Source: Musa acuminata AAA Group
Taxonomy: Eukaryota > Streptophyta > Magnoliopsida > Zingiberales > Musaceae
DNA length: 64,000 nucleotides
Assembly (NCBI RefSeq): GCF_036884655.1
Contig: NC_088357.1
Span: forward strand, 11,811,501-11,875,500
Direction of reading: 5' to 3'
Of this stretch, positions 1-8,645 are shown piece after piece; within the stretch, counting starts at the first letter, position 1; each line of letters begins with the position of its first letter. The translations under genes were made by a program, and so were the position numbers. Under the pieces are notes generated by a model that ran no database searches, was not told the DNA's origin, and worked only from the letters and a program-made list of their open reading frames with translations.

Positions 1-699
1 GAAGTTCTATAGCTAAAATATTCGCCACGCAATATACAGGAACAATAAATTCCTAGGAAAAGAAAATGTTTAAATGGAAGAAAAACAAGAAACAACAAAC
101 ATGTAACCTATAAAGCAATAAAGCAAAAACAATAAAGCAGGACGAAGCCCAGTTATCAAAGCATATGTTCAGAAAAAAAAAATAATTATATTTTTCTGCA
201 TGTAGCCAAATTAATAATGCTCTATGTGACTCACGATTGAGTCGAGCGAGGTCCAGTTGACGCGATCCATGACGCAGAGGATGAAAGGAATCTATTTGAC
301 TATTACGTTACCACACAAAGGAGTTGTTGAGACGAACCGTACACGATGTGTGCGGCACAAAATAAACCCCATCTTTTTCTCGATTAGTGCAACCATGACC
401 CCACAAAACACTATAATACATCAATCCTCCTAATTCGAAGTGGTGGACCTGCGGCACCAACGACCACAACCGGAACATGCTGTAGTATGTCAACGCGTTT
501 GCGTGAGCCATACACATGAGGCCAAAGCTTTATTATATGCATCCTCGCGAGCCTATCGAGTACAGGAGAAAGTACTTTTCTTGATGTGTGCTCCACTGTA
601 ATTTTTTTTATCTATATATTTTTTCAATTATTTTTGGATGACATTATAAAATCATTTTTTTTTGTTACATGATCGAGATTTTGGAAAGAACGCTCTAAA

Positions 700-753
<54 letters not shown>

Positions 754-1169
754 TAAAAAATAATTCTGTGGACAAAATCAGGTGAGTAGTCAGCTAACGT
801 TTAAAATCAGGAGACAGTGTGTACCACGGGATAAACGACGTACGGTCGATCCGCCGGTTTTACGGGGGTGAGTCGTCCGAGAAGTTTCATGGAAACTTCC
901 AGGCTTCTCATTGGTGCCGTTTGCTTCGTTTCCCACCGACGATTGATGACGGCGGGTTGGGTCCACCGAACGCGCGGTGGAAACTCGAAGGGCCGTACGC
1001 TAACATCCGCCGCTCGAGAAAGAGGCGCGAGATCGATCGAATCGATCCGAGTGAAAGAAATGCGTAAATCGAGGGCAGGAAACGAAGCAAAATGCATCAA
1101 GAATCAATCGCGATGCGTAAAAGACGATAAGATAAACACAGAGGATTTGGGGATGTTCTTTTGGGTTAC
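1..1169. other. Left flank, probably intron 1 of the Ca2+-ATPase gene
   Basis: This stretch lies downstream (minus strand) of the donor site of the Ca2+-ATPase first exon, and its left part is probably that intron. I looked for the expected second-exon sequence (the start of the first transmembrane region of ACA pumps) on the minus strand and did not find it. It contains a (TA)n tract and a moderately GC-rich block at about 820-1100 with overlapping short open frames on both strands, none recognisable. No other gene is supported. Confidence 0.4.
703..748. repeat. (TA)n microsatellite
   Basis: About 23 uninterrupted AT dinucleotides. Likely polymorphic in length. Confidence 0.95.
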
Positions 1170-1346
1170 CTGGATCTTCCGCTTCTTGGCCTCGACGACG
1201 CATCGCTGGTCGAGATCGGGGACCATGCGAAACCTGCGGCGACGGTTCTTCACCACGGCGCCTACCGCCCTCCGCCACCGCCGCTGCGCATCCTCCGACG
1301 GGTGCTTCCCCGCCACATCGAAGTTCTTCTTCAAGAAGCTCTCCAT
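1170..1346 (-). CDS. ACA: Autoinhibited Ca2+-ATPase (ACA, plasma-membrane type), exon 1 only; gene continues past the left edge
   Basis: The 59-residue exon starts MESFLKKNFDV, runs through a basic stretch (VVKNRRRRFRMVPDL) and ends KKRKIQ at a clean CAG|GTAACC donor in phase 0. This is the N-terminal autoinhibitory, calmodulin-binding region of plant type IIB P-type Ca2+-ATPases (ACA1/ACA2/ACA4 group), and the first exon of that family ends at the same place. In the family, calmodulin binding here relieves inhibition of a pump that exports Ca2+ from the cytosol across the plasma membrane, ER or plastid envelope. The Trp in QRRWRRAVG and the following Arg/Lys cluster fit a calmodulin-binding helix. 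The transmembrane and catalytic exons would lie below coordinate 1, so whether the gene is intact cannot be judged. A 5' fragment or pseudogene remains possible. Confidence 0.82.
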
Positions 1347-1573
1347 CGTCTCCGCCGCTTCGCTTCACTCCCTCTCAACCCGTGATCGCTCGGCTTCCTC
1401 CTCCCTTAAGCCCGCTGCTTTTTGGTGGGGAGCCGTTCCAGTCGGGCAGGCGTTTCCCCTCCGCAGCTCGCGGTGCGGAACAGCGAAGACCGGAACAGAT
1501 CTCTCCCAATAGAATTCATATTTGTCTCCAAGGTCGTTGAGTGGGTCGTGTCAAACTAAATGGCCACCGTCAC

Positions 1574-1581
1574 TATTTATA
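1574..1581 (-). promoter_or_regulatory. Candidate TATA box of the Ca2+-ATPase gene
   Basis: The minus strand reads TATAAATA 228 bases upstream of the ATG at 1346. An overlapping TACGTCAT (TGACG-type bZIP core, 1581-1588) lies immediately upstream. Position and sequence fit a core promoter with a leader of about 200 bases. No expression evidence is available. Confidence 0.45.
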
Positions 1582-1706
1582 TGACGTATTTCCGAATAAA
1601 GACTCATTATTTACCGGATGAATTTTCAAAAAAAATATCTCTTTTTATTATTTTTTCCAATAAGTTATACCATTATAAAATTACATAACAATGTTATATT
1701 TGTATA

Positions 1707-1710
<4 letters not shown>

Positions 1711-1753
<43 letters not shown>
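1711..1753. repeat. (TA)n microsatellite
   Basis: About 21 TA units embedded in AT-rich DNA. Confidence 0.95.
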
Positions 1754-1755
<2 letters not shown>

Positions 1756-2235
1756 TTCTATGGATTGATTCATAAAGTAAACCGTTCAATTACAATATAT
1801 TTATACTATTATAGTGTTTTCAGTCATACTAAAAAATATTACAGTATAATATTTTTATATAAATTTTATAAAAATATTTATCTATAGTGTTTCTGTTTCT
1901 ACATTGTATTATAGTATTTTGAATGAAATCAAGAAAATAATGTAACACAGCATAAAAAAACTATAATATCTTATTTTTATACTATGCTATAAAATTTTTT
2001 TAACATGGTTGAAAATACTAAAATAGTGTAAAGATATTATACCCAGATCGATCGAACATCCATAAGAAAAGAAGAAAAAATATATATGTGACTGAGAATA
2101 TTTCAGGCATTAGGTAAAAAGAAAATACTCTTTAAGAAAATTCTGAAACGAGGATGCTTTTCAGAAAAAAAAAAATTTTAATTAAATTAAAACAATATTT
2201 ATATTTAAATGTTCAAATTGCAACTCTGTTACCGT

Positions 2236-2478
2236 CCTCGTGTGGATTCCGTAATAAACTCATGTGGGCCGCGACGACGGCCCACTTCTTCCTCCAATCA
2301 CATGATAACTGTTTATTTGGTTGAGTGTAGAGTAGCAACGAGGCTTGTTATGATGTGTTGGCTTTGACTTTTTCTATTGTCCCTATCGGTATAGAAAAGT
2401 CAACGCCCTCACATGCTACCTTCTAATAGATCAATCGAACTGTTTTTAATATTATTTTGCAGCCTAATCATTTTCAAC
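2236..2478. repeat. Diverged direct repeat, copy A
   Basis: Shares ordered blocks with 2829-3018: GTGGATTC-GTAATA, ACTCATGTGGGCC, GGCCCAC, GGCAACGAGG-like, GCTACC-TCTAAT, AACTGTTTTTAAT and GCAGCCTAATCATTT. Copy A is about 50 bases longer. The extra part includes an inverted repeat around 2366-2403 (TTGACTTTTTCTAT against ATAGAAAAGTCAA). Confidence 0.75.
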
Positions 2479-2828
2479 AATCAAGCGATTGTGGTGTGCG
2501 ATTGTGGTGAGTGGTGCATGAGCAAGTGCGATGGGCTAAGAGGTGGGTAAGCGAACAAGTGAGTGAAAAACAAGCAAGTGCGATGGACGAGCACAAAGGT
2601 GCAATAGAATACCGAGGAGCAGTTTAGAAAGATAATGAAATTATATTTTTACCCTTTTCATTCGTGATTTTTTTGCTTGTGACAATACGTACGTTTTTTT
2701 TCGTCGATGAAGTTAACGACATAAGAAGAATTTGGATTAAATATTTTACCTTCATAAGAGAAGAAATTCTGATACTATTTTTTAAAGTACAGAGATCAGG
2801 ATACTAATTATAGTTTTCTCGGACGAGT

Positions 2829-3018
2829 CATAAGTGGATTCGGTAATACACTCATGTGGGCCACGGTGATGGCCCACATGTTGCAGCCGTTATGGTCACG
2901 AGTGTCGAGTGGCAACGAGGATGGATTGGAAATGCTTGCAGTGGTGTGAGCTACCATCTAATGGATTAACCTAACTGTTTTTAATGTTATTAGGCAGCCT
3001 AATCATTTGCAAATTACT
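2829..3018. repeat. Diverged direct repeat, copy B
   Basis: Partner of 2236-2478 in the same orientation, about 590 bases downstream. It may be an old tandem duplication or two relics of one transposon family. Confidence 0.75.
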
Positions 3019-4003
3019 CAATACCATATATTTTTTTTTTTTATTAATTATATATTCCATCATCCTATGAAATTTTGGAGCGATTAGCAAGAAAAACATC
3101 TTAAAATATGGGGAAAAATACTAAATAAATGACAAAATAAATGAAGCTGAAGATTCTTGTCGTAAGAAATAAATTTTCGCTAAAAATTCTAATTTGAATT
3201 AGGTGTATCTATTAGCAATTAATTTGCTGGCTTTCCTTTGGCTGATCGTCTCACCATGTGAAAACAATAATAATCAAAAGAGTATAGATATGAAATATTT
3301 CCACCATAATGTCATGCTTGTTTTGGCATTCTAATCTCACTTTTGTGTGATGAACTTGTGGGCATTTAGATGCAAATAGATTGAAGGGAGTTGATAAAAT
3401 CAAAGGGTAAAAAAATGCTAATATTAGTTCATACATATAAGAAAATGATGACGATGTGCAAATTAATCAAAATGATGAAAGGGCACAAAATCTAATAATT
3501 TTGGCAGGAATTTGAACGTTGAGGCTGATAAAAAGAATAGAATAGAATAGAAAATAATAAGAATTATTGAAGAAGTTTTATTAAAGAAACTTTAGCTTAA
3601 ATACATTAAGTTGTCCCTCTCCTATTTATAAAGATTAAGAGGAAGGATTTTCCTCAACAGAATAGAGGATTTCCCTCAACAGCTATCAGAGGCAATACAG
3701 GAACTTAATCGAGAAATTCTTCTTTAGTGTTCATACATATAATGAGTTATCTCTTCAGGATATTGATAACAAAATAGACGAATCGATAGGGAAATCGAGA
3801 TGGGGGAGGAGCTTCATGAGAAAATTCGAATTTTAGAAGAATAAGAATTATGGTAGAAAAATAGATCAAATCCTCAACAAAAAAAAATGAAGCTTTCTAT
3901 AAACATTGTGCACTTTATTTCAAGTTAAATTCTCTGAAAGATAAGCATTTCTTTATAATTTATAAAAATTTTATAAGTTCCAATAGAAAACTTAGGTTAT
4001 ATA

Positions 4004-4152
4004 AATATATATATATATACATATATACATATATATATATATACATATATATATACATATATACATATATATATATACATATATACATATATATATATAT
4101 ACATATATATATATACATATATATATATATACATATATACATATATATATAC

Positions 4153-4203
<51 letters not shown>

Positions 4204-4204
4204 C

Positions 4205-4237
<33 letters not shown>

Positions 4238-4238
4238 A
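4004..4238. repeat. Compound (TA)n/(TATATAC)n microsatellite
   Basis: About 235 bases of TA repeats regularly interrupted by TATACATA. The open frames across it are low-complexity Tyr/Ile artefacts. Confidence 0.95.
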
Positions 4239-4298
4239 CATTAAAAAAAAAATTAATAATGAGAGTTTTACTGGATAGCACCCCATCTTTGGTTTTTA

Positions 4299-4330
4299 GG
4301 GGGGGGGGGGGGGGGGGCGCTTTTTTTTTT
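4299..4330. repeat. G19 homopolymer followed by a T run
   Basis: Nineteen consecutive G residues (4299-4317), then CGC and ten or more T. The boundary may be unreliable because homopolymers of this kind are poorly sequenced. Confidence 0.9.
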
Positions 4331-5930
4331 TAACTATGATCAAAATATCCTCTATAAAATTAAAAACATGCAATTAATGTTCGTTATTCATAGTCGATTG
4401 TTATTTTTTTTTTTTTTTACTGAATCGATTTGTTCCATAAAACTGTAGGTATTTGATATGTTCTTATTAGATCCTAGATTGCCTTCCTTTTTTTTATAAA
4501 TCATCCCACTACCCCTATTCAACCAATACAATAACAATGTCAAAGAAGTTACTAATATCAACCTTCTTGCTGGTTGTGGTTGCCATCGTCACAATCTCCA
4601 TCTTCGTCACCATCGTTAATATAAAGTAGGGATAGCATGATCAAGAGCTCTAATTGTCTAAAGCGATAGTTGGTGAGCATCATTGTAGATGAGAGGAATG
4701 GGATCCCATTAAGCCTTGGTAGTGTTACTGTTGCTATTGGCTTACTACCCATCGCCATCATAGGAGGTCGCTATGGTGGTTGCGATCGTCGTCGTCAATG
4801 GGGCAGGAGGTGAGCATCACCTTCCCGCCAAGAGTATGTTAGCTTCCTTCCCGATGTTAATCATTATCGAAGCTATCAGTTGAGCGTTGATCAATAATGC
4901 AATCGAGCTATAGCCTAGCCATCGTTGTTAAGCTTCTCGTTGGTCATCCTAATCGTGGTTGTCGATTAAGCCTCATCGATTGCCAACATCAACATTCTCC
5001 TTCCTACTGGTGTCAGTCGTCGTCAATATTGATGAAGTCTTTGTAGAGCATCAATGAATAACGATTGATCATCTTATCATTATTTAGTATTATCGAGCCT
5101 CGTTAAATCACTATATGACTTATTATTATATTATTGAAGTATTCGTAATATTGTTGAAGCGACGACATCGTCCTTCATAGTGTTGTTGAAGAATAAGTTG
5201 CATTTACATATCATTTGGTGTACTATCGAATCATTCGCTTCAACAATAAAATAAAAGTTATATTATTAAATGAATACATCTTTGTAGTTTGATATTATTA
5301 ATTTTGAATGTCATTTACATATAGGCTACTTATGATAGAGGATAGAGATGATCCTCTTCCAAATAAAATATTTAGTTTTCTATATAAGATGGACACTTTC
5401 AATGAACTTTCAATGAAATAACACCTTTGTCAATATTTGAATCAGAAATAATTTTGGGAAGTAGTCATCCAATACCTCACCAACTTGAATGATCAACCTA
5501 TGCACAACTTCAAACATCAAACTTAGCACTTGAATGATCCATCTGTGCATAACCACAAACTTATAACTTTTATTTGAACAAAACATTTGTAATGGATGAC
5601 AACGAAGAATGTTATGAGATATTCGAAGCAAAGTAGGCTCAGCAGAGAATAGTCGAAGAATTTAAAGAAGATATAAATCGTAATACATTTTATGCACATG
5701 ATATTGTCAAGAAGATAATAATTGAATAGTAAGAAAACCTCATAGAGTATCGATAGGGCTATAGAATAATATAACTTCAACCTTAATGCCTTAGCTCTCT
5801 ATCCAGATAAACTTATCAACAATGACCTATATTGCACAAGTAAAAATTTATGACTATTCATATGATTATTTAATATAAAAAATTATTTGTGATATTTGAC
5901 ACATAAGTATTTTATTCATTATAGGTATTT
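4331..5930. other. Unassigned region upstream of the Mutator-like relic
   Basis: No gene is supported. The section 4550-5060 is less AT-rich and has short open frames on both strands that I do not recognise. At 5485-5570 a 45-base unit is imperfectly duplicated (TTGAATGAT at 5485 and again at 5530). This is a 15-codon period and could be part of an eroded N-terminal transposase exon. Just before 5931 the sequence TTCATTATAG|GTATTT resembles a splice acceptor leading into the transposase frame. Confidence 0.35.
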
Positions 5931-5935
5931 AAAGA
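5931..5935. repeat. Target-site duplication, left copy (AAAGA)
   Basis: AAAGA immediately precedes the TGTTAGG start of the LTR and is repeated exactly at 7314-7318. Confidence 0.85.
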
Positions 5936-6514
5936 TGTTAGGATCAATACGATACTAAGAGGAGGAGGGGGGGATTACGTCAATTTGAAAAATTTTGTTC
6001 AATAAAATCGTTTCGACAAAGCCCGTATCAGAAAGTAATGACTTAGAGTAAATGTAAAGTGAAGTGAGCAGCTAAATAATAAAAGTAAGCAGTAAGGAAA
6101 GAACATACCCGATTTATAATAGTTCGGTCGTTGTGACATACATCCACTTCCGATTCCTCCTCCGTCGAGGTCACCAACGTCCACTAATGATTTTTCTTCA
6201 ATAGGCGAAGACCAACCGCTTTCTTACAATGCCTTCTCCTTTTCACGGGTTTAGGAGACAATCCTTACAAGCCTCACACCTCTTCTTGAATGATTATAAA
6301 GCTAAAGAAGGAGGAGGACTCTTAGCACTTTTACAACACTTTTACAACACTTTTACACCCCAACACTTAAAAAGATTTTTTCACACTTTGTTTCTCTTTT
6401 ATTACTTCTTTATACAGAAAGGAGTGGGGTATTTATAGGCCCTAATGGCTATAGAATTGGAGCCAAAAGGTATCAAATGTGTCTTATCCCCAATTTTCGA
6501 AGTACTAGCGATAC

Positions 6515-6790
6515 CATCATCATTATTGGGTGGTACCACTGCCTACAGATTGATATTGGGTGGTACATCGCCTAGTCTGGTAGTACTATCGCTTGACAAA
6601 CTGACACTAGGTGGTACCATCGCTCAGTCTGGCGGTACTACCGCCTGATAGAGCCTCGGAGACTAGACTCTAGCGATATCACCGCCTAGTCTGAGCGGTA
6701 CCACTACCTAGACCACCTAGGAGACTAAGCCTCAAGTAGTTCCACCGCTAGCTCCAGTGGTGCCACTACCTGACGTGGCTCTAAGTTACT
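6515..6790. repeat. Degenerate GGTGGTACCACC-type repeats inside the LTR
   Basis: At least seven diverged copies of a GGTGGTACCA/TCGCCTAGTCTGG-like unit, several of them perfect or near-perfect palindromes around GGTACC, spaced about 35-45 bases. Confidence 0.75.
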
Positions 6791-6957
6791 GTTTGGGCTA
6801 TCGGTCTAACCCAAACCTGAATTGGGCCCAATTGACCTCTAATTGAGTTAGTTGGATTATCTCCCAATCCTAACTTAATCTAAGTTCTAACTATTATAGT
6901 TAAGGCATTTACTAAACAATCTTTGTTTGGCATGTCAATTGTTCTTTTGGCGAAATC

Positions 6958-7149
6958 TCGATGAACTTCCGGTAAACTCTCGGTAAGCTTTTGGTGAACT
7001 CCTGACGAATTCTTAGCGAACACTCGACGAATTCTTGACGAACTCCTGACGAACTTTCAATGAACTCCCGATGAACTCTCGGCGAGCTTTTAGCGAACTC
7101 CCGACGAACTCTCGACGAGCTCCTAATGAACTCTCAGCAAGCTTCCATC
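6958..7149. repeat. 11-bp tandem array inside the LTR
   Basis: About 17 consecutive units close to CGAACTCCCGA (variants TGAACTCTCGG, CGAGCTTTTAG, CGAATTCTTGA). The period is 11 bases with very few length changes. Confidence 0.85.
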
Positions 7150-7313
7150 ACATCGTTCGAATCTTCGACATATCATCCGATCTTTGCCTCCGACCCAATA
7201 TCTACTTTATGTCTTATCCATTATCATAGTTAATCCTCCAACACTTATCTCAACATATAGATTAGATCATTAATTTATCAATTAATTTTATCATCAAAAT
7301 CCGAAATTCAACA

Positions 7314-7318
7314 AAAGA
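7314..7318. repeat. Target-site duplication, right copy (AAAGA)
   Basis: Exact copy of 5931-5935 directly after the ...TTCAACA end of the LTR. Confidence 0.85.
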
Positions 7319-8645
7319 TATGTCAGAGTTTAAGAGAGCTCTATAAGAATATATTATAAGACAAAATTTTGAAATAAAAATTCAAGTAGAAGTTACAAGC
7401 TTAATGAATGGATGATAGTTGCTAATGGAGATGATATATGTCGAATTACAAAGTTTATCAATAAACATTAATATAATATATCTAGAGGAAATGGAGATCT
7501 TCTTTCTTACTCTAGCAAGTTTATAGTTGAAGAAATTAAAGAACAAGTTTTTGCAAATGAATATTATACACTGAAGATGATCATCACAAATATATAAAAG
7601 AGATTTAGAGTGGTAGTTTCATATAGAAAAGTATATGTGACAATATGAAATTGCATTGAATGAAGTTCCGGGGAATTTTGATGGATCTTTATAATGAGTT
7701 AAATGTCTTTTCTACGTGAGTTAAAAGTTCATGACTATGTAACAATTATTTGTTTAATGGCTTTTGTCAAATTATTTTGAGCATTTAGTGTATGTTTGTG
7801 CAGTTTTTTTCATTACATTCATCTAATTATCAGCATAAATGCAACACATCTAAAAAATATGCTAGTGGATTGATGATGGTGACTGCTGTTGATAAATCTA
7901 ATAACTTATTCTTTATCGTACTTGGAATAATAGAGATTGAGAGGAGAGTCGAGGGAATTTTTTTTTTTTAAGTTGAGAAAATACTTTGGTGCACATTATA
8001 ATTCTTTAAATATCGTTAGTGATTGAAATCTCGTAGCAGTGAAAGAAATATTTTTAGAGTCACATCACGATTGCTAGAGTTTTTTTGGACTACCACCGTA
8101 TCGTCTATTGAGTTCAAGTCTAATGAATATATGAAAAAACTGATGGAAAAACATATGAAAATTTATCGTTGGATTTCAGAATTAGATAGAGAGAAGTGGG
8201 CTATTACATTTTTTTTCAGGGTCTGCAATGTTAACAAATGGTTCCGAAAACATGAATTTACTATGATTGAGATGACACGAAAGAAAGCTATCGAATGATT
8301 TCATTTATGTTGTCAAATTTCCAATGGTATGATCAATAGTATATTTTGATATATTTGGTATTTCATGCTCTCATGCAATAGGCTATTGGGTTTCTAAAGT
8401 CCAATCTATATGACTATTGTGATGATTACTTTTTTATAGAATATTTATAATAATACTATCTTCTCAACAAGAAGGAACCAGTTTTACATTAAAACACCTT
8501 ACCATAAGATTATTTTACCATTGAAAAGCATAAAATCACCAGACAGAAGAAAGAAGGTAAGGATTGAATCAAAACACAATGACAAGAGCCCTAGAAAGTG
8601 TTTGAGGTGTCAATACTTAGGTCACAATCAATGATCATACAAATT
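7319..8645 (+). pseudogene. Decayed Mutator-like (MULE, mudrA-type) transposase
   Basis: The plus strand, with frame changes and stops, shows the landmarks of a MULE transposase in order. First is a MuDR-type N-terminal block (MSEFKRAL at about 7320). Then comes a VVSYRK segment (about 7610), where the family has its conserved SY-K-A. The start of the DDE core follows, reading KYASGLMMVTAVDKSNNLFF (7855-7914), matching the family's KYGG-LL-ATA-D-NN--F. Next is a block ending WISELDREKWAITFFF (8171-8218), matching the family's WL-IP-E-WA--F, and last a CCHC-like zinc-knuckle start (KCLRCQYLGHNQ, about 8596-8632). Several stops and a shortened region after the first Asp show it is inactive. The solo LTR lies in its 5' coding part. 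Terminal inverted repeats were not found by eye. Confidence 0.8.

Larger units (their letters stand above)
1589..4003. other. AT-rich intergenic region with repeats
   Basis: No gene is seen. The stretch holds a (TA)n tract (1711-1753), a pair of diverged direct repeats described separately, and otherwise AT-rich sequence with short chance frames. Two W-box-like TTGAC cores form an inverted pair at about 2366-2403. Confidence 0.6.
5936..7313 (+). mobile_element. Solo LTR of an LTR retrotransposon (1,378 bp)
   Basis: The element starts TGTTAGGATC and ends GAAATTCAACA, so it carries the TG...CA ends of LTRs with a short terminal inverted match (TGTT/AACA). It is flanked on both sides by AAAGA, the 5-bp target duplication expected of a retroviral-type integrase. 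No primer-binding site, gag or pol follows, and the next base is host transposase sequence, so this is a solo LTR left by LTR-LTR recombination. A TATTTATAG sequence at about 6430 may be its promoter. It contains a palindrome-rich GGTGGTACC block (6515-6790) and an 11-bp tandem array (6958-7149). Family (copia or gypsy) cannot be assigned without an internal region. Confidence 0.85.

Noticed and set aside
868..1512. Plus-strand 214-codon open frame
   Set aside because: It lies antisense to the Ca2+-ATPase first exon and leader, and its length follows from high GC content there. The minus-strand product is recognisable; this one is not.
3960..4286. Minus-strand frames of repeated Tyr/Ile/Met
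   Set aside because: They are translations of the TA/TAC microsatellite.
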